NCBI GenBank assembly: GCA_035606695.1
Contig: DATNEW010000050.1
Span: forward strand, 1 to 64,000
Length of the DNA stretch: 64,000 nucleotides
Source: Gemmatimonadaceae bacterium
GTDB taxonomy: Bacteria > Gemmatimonadota > Gemmatimonadetes > Gemmatimonadales > Gemmatimonadaceae
Direction of reading: 5' to 3'
Shown: positions 16,856 through 25,900 of the stretch, in pieces
Numbering within the stretch: position 1 is the stretch's first letter
Layout: each line of letters starts with the position of its first letter
The notes under the pieces: model-generated
The model's database searches: none
Seen by the model: only the letters and a program-made list of their open reading frames with translations
Told to the model about the DNA's origin: nothing
Made by a program: the position numbers and the translations under genes

Positions 16856-17677
16856 CTACTTCTTCCGCCGCGAGTAGATCTTCACCAGCTTGCCGATCGG
16901 ATCGAAGTATTCATCGACGACGCGCTCCTTCAATGGAATGATCGCGTTGTCGGTGATCGTGATGTGCTCGGGACACACCTTGGTGCAGCACTTGGTGATG
17001 TTGCAGTAGCCGATCCCGAACTCCTTGCGCAGCTCGGGCACGCGATCCGCCGTGTCGAGCGGATGCATCTCCATCGCCGCGGTATGGACCAGGAAACGCG
17101 GGCCGATGAACCCATCATGCTTGTGATGGTCGCGCAGGACATGGCAGACATCCTGGCACAGAAAGCATTCGATACATTTTCTGAATTCCTGCACTCGATC
17201 GATGTCGCTCTGCTGCATGCGCCACGTGCCGTCCGCGGCGTCCGGCGGACGCGGCGTGAACTTCTTGATCTTCTTCTTGACCTCGTAGTTCCAGGACACG
17301 TCGGTCACGAGATCGCGCACGTGCGGAAAGGCGCGCATCGGCTCGATCGTCACCGGCGCGTCCACGTCGAGCTCGGCCAGGCGCGTCATGCACATCAGCT
17401 TCGGCATGCCGTTGATTTCCGCCGAGCATGATCCGCATTTGCCGGCCTTGCAGTTCCAGCGGCAGGCCAGGTCGTTCGCCTGGGTCGCCTGGATCTCGTG
17501 GACCGCGTCGAGGACCACCATGCCCTCGACGACGTCCTGCTGGTACTCGACGAATGCGCCCTTGCCCTGATCGCCGCGCCAGATCTTGAACGTGCGCGTC
17601 GTGTGCTTCGCGGCCGCATCCTGTGCTTGCTGCGCGGCGGTGAATGCATCGTTTGGTCGCCCACCCGGAGCCGTCAT
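16856..17677 (-). CDS. sdhB: Succinate dehydrogenase/fumarate reductase iron-sulfur subunit
   Basis: 273 residues. [2Fe-2S] ligands C72, C76, C81, C84 with a fifth Cys at 96 ('CRWNCKAGKCGSC'); [4Fe-4S] ligands CIECFLCQDVC (168-178) followed by C235; [3Fe-4S] ligands around CNITKCCTKVCPE (225-235). It carries electrons from the flavin of SdhA to the membrane quinone site. The gene overlaps sdhA by 4 nt. N-terminal ~30 residues (Ala/Gln-rich) extend beyond the usual start; the ATG is the one coupled to the sdhA stop. Confidence 0.95.
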   Translation of the reverse strand: MTAPGGRPNDAFTAAQQAQDAAAKHTTRTFKIWRGDQGKGAFVEYQQDVVEGMVVLDAVHEIQATQANDLACRWNCKAGKCGSCSAEINGMPKLMCMTRLAELDVDAPVTIEPMRAFPHVRDLVTDVSWNYEVKKKIKKFTPRPPDAADGTWRMQQSDIDRVQEFRKCIECFLCQDVCHVLRDHHKHDGFIGPRFLVHTAAMEMHPLDTADRVPELRKEFGIGYCNITKCCTKVCPEHITITDNAIIPLKERVVDEYFDPIGKLVKIYSRRKK

Positions 17678-19497
17678 TTCATCTCCTCGATCACGGCGTT
17701 CAGATGCTCGGGCATGGACGCGATCGGCTCGCGGCGCAGCTCCATCTCTCCGTCGCCTCCTCGTCCCTTCTGCACGACGAGGTTGAACGTCGCGTACGCC
17801 GGATCCTTCTCCGGATAGTCATCGCGAAAATGTCCGCCGCGGCTTTCCTTGCGTTCGATCGCGCAGCGCGTGATCGCCTCGGACACCGTGAGCAGATTCT
17901 TCAGATCGAGCGCGGTGTGCCAGCCCGGATTGTACTCGCGATTGCCCTTCACACCGACCTGCTCGGCGCGGTGCTTGAGCTTGCCGACCTCGCCGAGCGC
18001 GAATTCCATCTGCTCCTGCGCGCGAACGATGTTGACGTTGTCCTGCATCACTTCCTGCAGGGCTTCCTGCACTTGATACGGTCCTTCCGCGCTCTCACGA
18101 TTGAATGGCGCGAGTGCCATGCGCGCCGCGTCATCCACGTCGGCCTGATTTGGTTTCGCCGCGCCGTTTTGCTTGGCGAACAATGCCGCATGTTCGCCCG
18201 CGCGCTTGCCGAACACGATGAGATCCGACAGCGAGTTGCCGCCGAGTCGATTGGCGCCGTGCAGCCCGGCGGCGACTTCGCCGCACGCAAAGAGTCCGGG
18301 GACGGTCGACATCTGCGATTCACCGTCGACGCGCACGCCGCCCATGATGTAGTGGCACGTCGGGCCGATCTCCATCGGTTCCTTCGTGATGTCGACGCCC
18401 GCCAGCTGCATGAACTGGTGATACATGCTCGGCAGCTTGCGCTTGATGTGCTCCTCGGCGTTCGGGAGCTTTTCCTTGATCCACGAGATGTCGAGGAACA
18501 CGCCGCCGTGCGGTGAGCCGCGTCCTTCGCGCACCTCGCGCACGATCATGCGCGCCACGTGGTCGCGCGTGAGCAGCTCGGGCGGGCGCCGCGAATTCTT
18601 GTCGCCCTGCGTGTACTTCCACCCTTCTTCGGGATTGTCGGCGGTTTGCGCCTTGTAGTTGTCGGGGATGTTCTCGAACATGAATCGCTTGCCATCACGA
18701 TTCTTTAATACGCCGCCTTCGCCGCGCACGCCTTCCGTCACGAGAATGCCGCGCACGCTCGGCGGCCAGATCATGCCGGTGGGATGGAACTGGATGAACT
18801 CCATGTCCTGGAGCGCCGCGCCGGCATGGTAGGCGAGTGAATGGCCGTCGCCCGTGTACTCCCAGCTGTTCGACGTGATCTTGAACGCCCGTCCGACGCC
18901 GCCCGTGGCGAGGATGACCGATTTTGCCTGAAACAGACGAAAACGGCCGCGCTCGCGGTCGTAGGCAAAAGCGCCGGCGATGCGGTCACCGTCCTTGAGG
19001 AGGGTGACGACCGTGACCTCCATGAAGACGTCGATGCCTTGATGGATGCCGTGATCCTGCAGCGTGCGAATCAGCTCGAGGCCGGTGCGGTCGCCGACGT
19101 GCGCCAGACGCGGATACCGGTGGCCGCCGAAGTTGCGCTGCAGAATGCGGCCGTCGGCGGTGCGATCGAACACTGCGCCCCACGCCTCGAGCTCCTTCAC
19201 GCGATCGGGCGCTTCCTTCGCGTGCAGCTCGGCCATGCGCCAGTTGTTGATGTACTGCCCGCCGCGCATGGTGTCGGCGAAGTGCACGCGCCAGTTGTCG
19301 CGATCGTCGACGTTGCCCATCGCCGCGGCCATGCCGCCCTCGGCCATCACGGTGTGCGCTTTGCCGAGCAGCGATTTGCAGACGAGACCGACCTTGACGC
19401 CGTGCGCCGACGCTTCGATCGCCGCGCGCAGGCCGGCGCCGCCCGCGCCGATGACGAGTACGTCGTGTTCAGTAGTTTGATATTCTACAAAACTCAT
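17674..19497 (-). CDS. sdhA: Succinate dehydrogenase/fumarate reductase flavoprotein subunit
   Basis: 607 residues from the ATG of MSFVEYQTTE; an in-frame extension upstream reads through a dispersed repeat and is rejected. Dinucleotide fold GAGGAGLRAA near residues 17-26; the covalent FAD histidine is H48 in 'GKAHTVMAEGGMAAA'. Active-site patterns 'HPTGM', 'RGEGG' and 'CHYIMGGV' are present, and the C-terminal helical domain ends with 'ESRGGHFRDDYPEKD', all standard for SdhA/FrdA. Oxidises succinate to fumarate in the TCA cycle. Order sdhC-A-B on the minus strand. Confidence 0.96.
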   Translation of the reverse strand: MSFVEYQTTEHDVLVIGAGGAGLRAAIEASAHGVKVGLVCKSLLGKAHTVMAEGGMAAAMGNVDDRDNWRVHFADTMRGGQYINNWRMAELHAKEAPDRVKELEAWGAVFDRTADGRILQRNFGGHRYPRLAHVGDRTGLELIRTLQDHGIHQGIDVFMEVTVVTLLKDGDRIAGAFAYDRERGRFRLFQAKSVILATGGVGRAFKITSNSWEYTGDGHSLAYHAGAALQDMEFIQFHPTGMIWPPSVRGILVTEGVRGEGGVLKNRDGKRFMFENIPDNYKAQTADNPEEGWKYTQGDKNSRRPPELLTRDHVARMIVREVREGRGSPHGGVFLDISWIKEKLPNAEEHIKRKLPSMYHQFMQLAGVDITKEPMEIGPTCHYIMGGVRVDGESQMSTVPGLFACGEVAAGLHGANRLGGNSLSDLIVFGKRAGEHAALFAKQNGAAKPNQADVDDAARMALAPFNRESAEGPYQVQEALQEVMQDNVNIVRAQEQMEFALGEVGKLKHRAEQVGVKGNREYNPGWHTALDLKNLLTVSEAITRCAIERKESRGGHFRDDYPEKDPAYATFNLVVQKGRGGDGEMELRREPIASMPEHLNAVIEEMK

Positions 19498-19503
19498 TAT
19501 TGC

Positions 19504-19543
19504 GGAATTCCGAGCGGAGGGGCGTAGCGCCGTAGTGAGGAAC
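19504..19543. repeat. Dispersed short repeat copy between sdhC and sdhA
   Basis: Reads GGAATTCCGAGCGGAGGGGC then GTAGCGCCGTAGTGAGGAAC. Its middle, GAGCGGAGG.GCG.AGCGCCG, matches the copies at 16793, 30053 and 39177. It lies within the sdh operon, 7 nt before the sdhA start, so it is transcribed and may fold just ahead of the sdhA ribosome binding site. Confidence 0.72.
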
Positions 19544-19555
19544 AATCACCAACAA

Positions 19556-20359
19556 TCAAAACAGCCTCCAGTCGTGCCAGATGCCCATCGAGCACAGCCG
19601 AACGTAGAGGTCCGCGAACGCGACGCCGACCAGCGACATCCACGCCCACTTCATGTGCCACCGATTGAGACAGCTCGAGCAGTCGTACGCTTTCTTCCGC
19701 ACGGGGTGGCGCGAGAGCTGATCGAAGAATCCGCCGACGATGTGGCGCATCGAGTGGCAACCGAGCGTGTAGCAGCTCAGGAGCACGGTGTTGAGCGCGA
19801 GGACGAGCGTGCCGACGCCAACGCCGAACTTCACGCCGCCGGCCCCGTCATCGAACCACAGCGCGCGCCACACGTCGTGCGCGAGAATGAACAGGAAGAT
19901 CACCGCGATGTACATGAAATAGCGGTGCACGTTCTGGAGAATCAGCGGAAACGACCGCTCGCCGAGATACGACTTTCTCGGCTCACCGACCGCGCAGTTC
20001 GGCGGATCGGCCCAGAAGGCCTTGTAGTACGCGCCGCGATAGTAGTAGCAGGTGAATCGAAAGAGGCCGGGAAACGGCAGGATGATCAGTGCCGGCGAGA
20101 ACGGCAGCAGTCCCGGCCACCAACCGGGCTTCGCGCCGAACCATGCCGTGCGCGGATCGCCCCAGAGCTCCGGCGAATAAAAGGGCGACAGGTACGGCCC
20201 ATACGTGTAATGAGCGTTTTGAAATGCCGCCCAGGTCGCGTAGACGACGAACGCGCCGAGGATCGTGAAGACGACGACGGGCTGAAGCCACCAGTTGTCG
20301 GGGCGAAGCGTCTCGCCGAAGCTGCGTTGCTCTGGTAGTAGCGGAAGCGGTGCTGCCAT
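19556..20359 (-). CDS. sdhC: Succinate dehydrogenase membrane anchor, cytochrome b-like single subunit
   Basis: 267 residues with five likely membrane helices (about 23-46, 84-107, 143-167, 181-205, 233-255). His residues that could bind heme are in 'NVHRYFMYIAVIFLFILAHDVW' and 'LGCHSMRHIVGG'. No separate sdhD is present, so one long subunit anchors SdhAB, as in several bacterial complexes with a fused or single anchor. It also has Cys pairs ('YDCSSCLNRW') on a loop. The call rests on its place directly ahead of sdhA-sdhB; sequence identity with classical SdhC is low by eye. Confidence 0.78.
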   Translation of the reverse strand: MAAPLPLLPEQRSFGETLRPDNWWLQPVVVFTILGAFVVYATWAAFQNAHYTYGPYLSPFYSPELWGDPRTAWFGAKPGWWPGLLPFSPALIILPFPGLFRFTCYYYRGAYYKAFWADPPNCAVGEPRKSYLGERSFPLILQNVHRYFMYIAVIFLFILAHDVWRALWFDDGAGGVKFGVGVGTLVLALNTVLLSCYTLGCHSMRHIVGGFFDQLSRHPVRKKAYDCSSCLNRWHMKWAWMSLVGVAFADLYVRLCSMGIWHDWRLF

Positions 20360-20431
20360 GGTTCCCGGTCAGAGTGGGGAGGTTGACCAGCCAGCCGGAC
20401 GGGGCAAATGGACAGCCGAAGGCCTCGTCCG

Positions 20432-21286
20432 TCAATGCGTCGGCGGCTCGGGAAGCGAGAATGTCATCGCGTACTCGACCTGCTGCGCGACCGCGCACCC
20501 GCGAATGGTCGCCGGCCGAAAGCGATGCTTCGACAGCGCCACGAGCGCGGCGCGGGTAAAGCTCGCATCCGTCGAGCGAACGAGCTCGATGGTGTCGAAA
20601 TTCGGCAACCCGTCCAGGTCGATGACAAACCGCAGCACGACTTCGCCTTCGTCGAGATCGTTCGCGCGCGCTGCCGGCGGGAATGGAGGTGGTGGGTCGT
20701 TCTCCAGCGCGCTCGCGTCCACCACCGGCATTCGTGGGAATTGCGCGGACGCCAATCGCATGGCGCCGGCCGTCGAGTCGGTGGACCAGACCACGTTGAA
20801 GCTCGTCGTGTAGTCGCCACTCAGCGGTGCGAAGGCGGGATTGGCGACCGCTCCCGTCCGAATGGCATCCACCGCGGCGGAGTCGAACCCCGTCATGAGC
20901 CCGGCGCGCGTGACGAGTATTTCCTCGATGCCCGCGGCTGACGTGGTGACGCGATAGATCGCGGTAACCGTGGGCGCGCGCAGGGTCACTGCCGTGTCCC
21001 CGCCGCGAACACGCAGCGTTCGCGCGAGCGAGGGACCGGAGAACACGTTCAACCGGAATGGCCGCGGTGCGACGAACCCGGACCCGATGCTCGTGAGAAT
21101 GCGGTGTGCTTGCTCGCCGACGAACGGTGGCCCGTCGACTCGGCGAACCGATAGAAACAGCGCCGCCTGGACGCTGTCGGCGCGTGACGCGCCAACGATC
21201 GAGTCGCACCGCGCCGAATCCGATTGTTGCCCCGCGACAGGAAGCGCGTGTACGGCGGCCATGAGCAGGACGCTGAGGGCGCGCAT
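20432..21286 (-). CDS. Exported protein with C-terminal TonB-like domain
   Basis: About 284 residues. Signal peptide MRALSVLLMAAVHALPVAGQ. The last ~80 residues match the TonB C-terminal fold: 'PPPFPPAARANDLDEGEVVLRFVIDLDGLPNFDTIELVRSTDASFTRAALVALSKHRFRPATIRG'; a proline stretch before it is short. Proteins with a lone TonB-like domain and a signal peptide, without the N-terminal anchor helix, are common in Gemmatimonadota and Acidobacteriota and their role is unclear. It starts 5 nt after the APC permease and may belong to the same transcript. Confidence 0.82.
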   Translation of the reverse strand: MRALSVLLMAAVHALPVAGQQSDSARCDSIVGASRADSVQAALFLSVRRVDGPPFVGEQAHRILTSIGSGFVAPRPFRLNVFSGPSLARTLRVRGGDTAVTLRAPTVTAIYRVTTSAAGIEEILVTRAGLMTGFDSAAVDAIRTGAVANPAFAPLSGDYTTSFNVVWSTDSTAGAMRLASAQFPRMPVVDASALENDPPPPFPPAARANDLDEGEVVLRFVIDLDGLPNFDTIELVRSTDASFTRAALVALSKHRFRPATIRGCAVAQQVEYAMTFSLPEPPTH

Positions 21287-21291
21287 GCTGC

Positions 21292-22704
21292 TCACTCGGC
21301 GAACGCCGCCGCGCGAATCGCTCGGCGTCGCGCGGCTGCCACGTAGATCGCCAGTCCGACCGCATTCAATGCGATGACCACGCCAGAGATCTTCGCCGCG
21401 AAGCTCCACCAGCTCGGCACGTCGATGATCGGGAAGATCGACAGCACGACGTACAGGACGCTCACCGCAAATCCCGACGCCGCGGCCACACGCAGCGCGG
21501 GACTCGGCCGCGGTCGCGCGTTCCGAAGACCGAATAGCGGGATGGCGAACATCACGATGTAGGTCAGTCCGTAAAAGATGCCGGCCGCGTTGTCGAGCAA
21601 TTGATAGGCTTCCTGCCGGCCGACACCGGAGATGCCCGCCGCTCCAAACGCGACCGCGATGACGCCCACGAAGAGGATCGAGTTGATCGGTGTGCGGTAT
21701 TTCGGGTGCAACGTCGTGAACCAGCGCGGTAGAAGATCATCCCAGCCGGCGACCATCGGCATGCGCGACGTCGCCGTGAGCAGGATGCTCGTATTGGTGA
21801 TCGTACGGCCGGTGACCAGGAGAATCGCCACCACGGCCAGGACGGCGCCCACGCCCAGCGATCCAATCCCGGCGCGCAACACCTGCGGGATCGGCCCGAC
21901 CAGGTCGATGCGGTCGATCGGAATGAACGCCAGCACCGAGCTCGTTCCAAAGATGAACATGAGCGCAATGATCGGCGCCGCGATCAACGTCGCCTTCGCG
22001 ATCGTGCGTGACGCATCCTTCGTCTCGCCCGCCAGGACCGCGACGTATTCAAATCCACTCAACGCGCCGACCGCGAGCTTGCTGAAGATGTTGATGCTGA
22101 GCAGGGAGAGCGCGGGCATGGCGACCGAGTACGGCGCGGGCTCTGGCGTTCCGCCGCGCGCCATGTGCACCAACGGCAAAATGATCAACGCCGCGAAGGC
22201 CAGCAGCAGCCCGATGCTTCCCGCGTTGTGCAGCCACTTGCTCACACCCAATCCCCGCACGGCCAACACCATCAATGCGGCCAACAGAAACGCGTTGAGC
22301 ACGAGCGTGAACGTCTTGTTCGTGGCCAACCAGCCGGCGCTCGGGCCGAAGGCGTAGGACAACGCCGTGCCGACAATGAGTCCGATCGTCGCGATCAGCA
22401 CGACACCGTACACCCACAAATTCCACGCGACGAGAAATCCGATCAGCTCACCCAACCCCAGGCGCGCCCACTGATACAGTCCACCCTCGAGCGGCATGCG
22501 TCGCGAGAGATCGATCACCACGGCGGCCTGCGGCAAGTAGAACAGGACAATCGCGGCGAGCCAGAAAATAACTTGCGCGTGGCCGAGCTTCGCGGCCGCG
22601 CCCACCCATGTGACGCCGACGACGTACACGATCTGCTGAAGCACGAGATCGCGTAAGCCGAGCTCCTTCTTGAGCTCCGCGCCGTGAGCGGCCGCCGACG
22701 TCAC
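21292..22704 (-). CDS. APC-family amino acid permease
   Basis: About 470 residues from GTG 22704, which overlaps the upstream stop as GTGA. Around twelve hydrophobic segments are visible. APC signatures include 'LPQAAVVIDLSRRMPLEGGLYQWARLGLGELIGFLVAWNLW' (unwound-helix region with GG.Y.W) and 'KLAVGALSGFEYVAVLAGETKDASRTI', the conserved F/Y...GE.K.P/A loop after TM6. 'ATSRMPMVAGWDDLLPRWFTTLHPKYRTPINSI' is the typical TM8-9 loop. Substrate is probably an amino acid or polyamine, not deducible. The longer frame upstream overlaps the isomerase gene and is not used. Confidence 0.92.
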   Translation of the reverse strand: MTSAAAHGAELKKELGLRDLVLQQIVYVVGVTWVGAAAKLGHAQVIFWLAAIVLFYLPQAAVVIDLSRRMPLEGGLYQWARLGLGELIGFLVAWNLWVYGVVLIATIGLIVGTALSYAFGPSAGWLATNKTFTLVLNAFLLAALMVLAVRGLGVSKWLHNAGSIGLLLAFAALIILPLVHMARGGTPEPAPYSVAMPALSLLSINIFSKLAVGALSGFEYVAVLAGETKDASRTIAKATLIAAPIIALMFIFGTSSVLAFIPIDRIDLVGPIPQVLRAGIGSLGVGAVLAVVAILLVTGRTITNTSILLTATSRMPMVAGWDDLLPRWFTTLHPKYRTPINSILFVGVIAVAFGAAGISGVGRQEAYQLLDNAAGIFYGLTYIVMFAIPLFGLRNARPRPSPALRVAAASGFAVSVLYVVLSIFPIIDVPSWWSFAAKISGVVIALNAVGLAIYVAAARRRAIRAAAFAE

Positions 22705-23390
22705 GGCTCGTCCGCTCCACGCCACTCGTGCACGATACGCGCGCGCTTGATGTAATCGAGCTTTGGCCACCCACGTTGGAGATAGACGTTGCCCTGGCGT
22801 CCGATCGAATCCTGCGACGGACCCGAGCGCCCCGCGATCGCGCCGGTGCGCGGCGTCGCTTCGCCGTAGCCCGAATACAACGAGTCGACGACGTCCATGC
22901 CCGATACGACTTCAGCGATGGGTGGGAATCCAAAGCCGTTCAACGTGTCGAGCCGCGCATTGTCCTTGAGATTGATGAACAGCTGCGTCGAGCGCGTGCC
23001 CGGCCCGCCACGCGCGTAGGCGATGACGCCGCGCGCGTTGGTGTGCTTCACCGGCTCATCGGCGATCGCACGCAAACGCCACGCGGCCGTTCGTTCGGGA
23101 TCGGCGGCAAGACCGAACTGCGCGACGAAATTCTTGACGACGCGAAAGAAGCGCGCGCCGTCATAGTATCGATTGCCGACCAGCGTGTAAAAGTGATCGA
23201 CGCCATTCGGCGCCCACGCCTTCCGCGCCATCACGTCGAATCGTCCTCGGCTCGTCTCGAACGAGACGAGAAAGCTGTCCGGGACCGGACGATTGGGATC
23301 GGGCGCACCGCGGTGCGCGAACGGTATCGTGCACGACGTGCCGGCGACGACCGCCACGGCGAAAACGACGACTCGTGCGCCGGCTCTCAT
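22701..23390 (-). CDS. Peptidyl-prolyl cis-trans isomerase, cyclophilin type, lipoprotein
   Basis: 229 residues. Signal 'VVVFAVAVVAGTSC' gives an acylated Cys at 20. Cyclophilin features: 'FETSRGRFDVMARKAWAPNGVDHFYTLVGNRYYDGARFFRVVKNFVAQFG', and 'GVIAYARGGPGTRSTQLFINLKDNARLDTLNGFGFPPIAEVVSGMDVVD'. The catalytic Arg region R.VKNF, the Gln in 'STQLFIN' and the 'FPPIAEVV.G' segment are kept. A folding helper in the periplasm. ATG 23390 overlaps the lipoprotein stop by 4 nt, and its own stop overlaps the APC gene by 4 nt. Confidence 0.92.
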   Translation of the reverse strand: MRAGARVVVFAVAVVAGTSCTIPFAHRGAPDPNRPVPDSFLVSFETSRGRFDVMARKAWAPNGVDHFYTLVGNRYYDGARFFRVVKNFVAQFGLAADPERTAAWRLRAIADEPVKHTNARGVIAYARGGPGTRSTQLFINLKDNARLDTLNGFGFPPIAEVVSGMDVVDSLYSGYGEATPRTGAIAGRSGPSQDSIGRQGNVYLQRGWPKLDYIKRARIVHEWRGADEP

Positions 23391-23893
23391 TGCGACCCCG
23401 GCTGCGGCGCGCCGGCGCCCAACGCGTTTGCGACGCGCTCGCGTTGGCGTTCGTTGAGACTCGTCAGCAGCGCGATGAGATTGCCGTTCTGAATCAACGT
23501 TCGCTCGCGGCGAATGGTTTGTGTTGCCTGTCCATCGACGAATTGCGTCGTATCGAGCTTGGCGCCGTCGACGCGGCGCGCCATCGAGTCGGGGTAGATG
23601 AAGACGTCGAGCGATGCGATGCGGCCGATCTTCACCAGGAAGCTCGTTCCCGTGAGCCGCTTTTCCTCGGGCTTCGCCGTGGAATCGAGGCGAGGCGCGA
23701 CACCGGCGCGATCGAGACGATACAAGACCGAGCATTGCGCCCAGAGACCGGTCGACGGGCACTGCGAGCTGCCGACCGCGGCGATGGCCGGCGCGGATGA
23801 TGACGCGACCGCCTGCTTCGTCGCGGCATTGTCCGATGTGCCACATGCCGCGGCCAGCGGTATCGCGACGGCCAGCGAGCGGACGCGGTTCAC
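23387..23893 (-). CDS. Lipoprotein of unknown function (168 aa)
   Basis: GTG start overlapping the upstream TMEM175-like stop as GTGA. Lipoprotein signal MNRVRSLAVAIPLAAAC puts the acylated Cys at 17. Then a low-complexity Ala/Ser linker and a small domain with 'CPSTGLWAQCSVLYRLDRAGVAPRLDSTAKPEEKRLTGTSFLVKIGRIASLDVFIYPDSMARRVDGAKLDT', ending in an alpha-helical tail. Two Cys (in 'QCPSTGLWAQC') could form a disulfide. No family recognised. Sits in a tightly overlapped operon with the isomerase and channel genes. Confidence 0.72.
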   Translation of the reverse strand: MNRVRSLAVAIPLAAACGTSDNAATKQAVASSSAPAIAAVGSSQCPSTGLWAQCSVLYRLDRAGVAPRLDSTAKPEEKRLTGTSFLVKIGRIASLDVFIYPDSMARRVDGAKLDTTQFVDGQATQTIRRERTLIQNGNLIALLTSLNERQRERVANALGAGAPQPGSQ

Positions 23894-24627
23894 GTCGATG
23901 CCTGCGCCATGGTGGCGAGAATCGCGCGGCGGCCCGTGACGCGCTGCCGGCGAAACCGCACCTGCCGGAAAATGAGGCCGAACATCGCGACGATCGTGGC
24001 GTAGGCGATCGCGTCGTTGTCCGGCCCGACGAGCACCATGGCGGCATTGGACGCCGCCACCACGACCCCGATGACCGTCGCGTTCCGCGTCGCGCGCATG
24101 GCGCCTTCCGTGTCGTACACCTCGACGGGATTGAGCTTCAGGTGGTCGCGCAGCCGGTAGGCGTGTGCGTACATCATCGAGAACACGCCGAAGACGGCGG
24201 CGAAGCCCAGGCCGAACGCAACCGTCAACAGCAGCATGCCACGGCTGTTGAAGCTCTCCGGCTGCACTCGGCCTCGGAGCGCCGTGTGCCAGAGCAGGCG
24301 CTCGACGATCGTCGAGAAGACGAACTTCAGCGGATAGACGAAGAACAGCACCGTGAACATCAGCACGGCGTTGAGGAACACCGTCCTATTGTCCTCGAGC
24401 CCATACCGGCGAAAGAACGTGAACTGCGTTCGCCAGATCATGAACAGCAGAAAGAACGTCGCGGCGAACGCCAGCAACCCGCGCATCGCGTACAACACTT
24501 CGTCGGCCGACTTCGGAACTTCGAGCGAGATCACGAGCAAGGTGATGGCGAATCCGAACACGGCGTCGCTCAACCCCTCGACGCGGGAGATCTCCTTGCC
24601 CCGAACATGAAAGTCTCCGTCACGCAT
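23890..24627 (-). CDS. TMEM175-family (DUF1211) potassium channel-like membrane protein
   Basis: About 245 residues with six hydrophobic segments. The first helix holds the family signature R-x3-(F)SD-x-VF-x-x-AIT: here 'SRVEGLSDAVFGFAITLLVI', with Leu in place of the usual Phe before Ser-Asp. Then 'RTQFTFFRRYGLEDNRTVFLNAVLMFTVLFFVYPL' fits TM2-TM3 of bacterial TMEM175. Bacterial homologues form tetrameric, weakly selective K+ channels. The ATG at 24627 overlaps the symporter stop by 8 nt; a longer frame to 24663 is less likely. Leucine at the gate position may alter gating or may be neutral. Confidence 0.85.
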   Translation of the reverse strand: MRDGDFHVRGKEISRVEGLSDAVFGFAITLLVISLEVPKSADEVLYAMRGLLAFAATFFLLFMIWRTQFTFFRRYGLEDNRTVFLNAVLMFTVLFFVYPLKFVFSTIVERLLWHTALRGRVQPESFNSRGMLLLTVAFGLGFAAVFGVFSMMYAHAYRLRDHLKLNPVEVYDTEGAMRATRNATVIGVVVAASNAAMVLVGPDNDAIAYATIVAMFGLIFRQVRFRRQRVTGRRAILATMAQAST

Positions 24628-25888
24628 GAACAGATGATGCGGTCGCGTCCACGGTGTCCGCAACCGCGTGTCGTCCGACGACCGTGCCGACGATCAGATC
24701 GCCGGTGACGTTCGTCATCGTGCCAAAGAGATCTGGAATCGTGTCGACCGCAATCAGCAGCGCGATGCCTTCGGCAGGAATGCCGTAGCTCACGAGGACC
24801 GGCGCCAGGAGCAGCTGAGCGCCCTGCGGAACGCCGGGAATGGTGAGGCTCAGCGCCACGGACGTGAGCGCGAGCGTGACGAGCGCGCCGGTGCCGAGCG
24901 TGACGCCATACAGCTTGGCCAGGAACAACGTGCCCATCATCCACGTGATCGGCGTCGCCACCTTGAACGCGGATACCGCCAGCGGTAACACGAAGCCGCC
25001 CACCTGCACCGGCAGGCCGAGTGCGCGCGATCCTTCGACGAGCGCGGGCAGCGATGCGAGCGAGGAGCTCGAGCTCAGCGCCACCGCTTGCGCCGGAAAC
25101 ACGCCGCGCGTAAACCAGCCCAGGGGAATGCGGCCGACGAACGTCGCGATCGGATACATGAGCAGTGCGAACAGCACGAGCAGCGCGGAGATCGCAAGCA
25201 CGTAGTACGCCATCGCCCCGGCGAGCGCCACTCCGGCCCGGCTCGCCGCGCCGAGCACGAGCGCAAAGATGCCGATCGGCGCAACGTAGATGATCCAGTC
25301 GACGATCGTCGTCGTTGCGGCGGCGACGGCGCCGAAGAATTCGACGAGGGCGGCACGCAGTGCGTCGTCGATGCGGCGGCTCGCGAGCGCAAAGAGGAGT
25401 GTGAAGACGATGAGCGGCAGCATCGCGCCGTCGGCCGCCACTTTGAGCGCGTTCACCGGCACGAGTCCAGTGACCCATGCCCCGAATCCTGGCAGTTGCG
25501 TGACCTGCTGCGAGGTCTGTGTCGCGCTCGACTGCGCGGCGGCGCGCAACGTGGCGGCCACATTGGGGTCGAGCTTCATGTCGGCGATGAGCGACGGCGC
25601 GAGGGCCAGCGCGACCGCCGCGGCGAACACGAGGAGCGCGAAGAACGTGACGATGGTGGCGCCGCCGATGCGCCCAACGTCGTCCGCGGCGTGATGCGAC
25701 GCGATGCCGACGAACAGGAGCGAGACGACGAGCGGCACGATCGTCATCCGGATCGCGTTGACCCACAGCTGGCCAACTGGCTGGAAGGCGTCGGCAACGC
25801 GAAGCGCGATCGGGTTGCCTGAGCTCCCGATCGCGCTTCCGATGATGAATCCCGCTACGAGGCCGATGACTACGCGACGGACGCGCAT
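24620..25888 (-). CDS. Dicarboxylate/amino acid:cation symporter (DAACS/SLC1 family)
   Basis: 422 residues. Family landmarks: the serine-rich re-entrant loop 'AQAVALSSSSSLASLPAL', the 'VATPITWMMGTLFLAKLYGV' TM7 region (usually NMDGT; here TWMMGT), re-entrant loop 2 with 'TIPGVPQGAQLL', and the TM8 'DTIPDLFGTMTNVTGDLIVGTVVGR' (family 'D...D..RT..NV.GD...A'). These transporters take up C4-dicarboxylates, Glu/Asp or Ser/Thr with Na+ or H+. Because NMDGT and DRxRT are both altered, substrate or ion coupling may differ from GltP. It heads the operon running to the APC permease. Confidence 0.92.
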   Translation of the reverse strand: MRVRRVVIGLVAGFIIGSAIGSSGNPIALRVADAFQPVGQLWVNAIRMTIVPLVVSLLFVGIASHHAADDVGRIGGATIVTFFALLVFAAAVALALAPSLIADMKLDPNVAATLRAAAQSSATQTSQQVTQLPGFGAWVTGLVPVNALKVAADGAMLPLIVFTLLFALASRRIDDALRAALVEFFGAVAAATTTIVDWIIYVAPIGIFALVLGAASRAGVALAGAMAYYVLAISALLVLFALLMYPIATFVGRIPLGWFTRGVFPAQAVALSSSSSLASLPALVEGSRALGLPVQVGGFVLPLAVSAFKVATPITWMMGTLFLAKLYGVTLGTGALVTLALTSVALSLTIPGVPQGAQLLLAPVLVSYGIPAEGIALLIAVDTIPDLFGTMTNVTGDLIVGTVVGRHAVADTVDATASSVHA

Positions 25889-25900
25889 CGGCCGAAGAAA

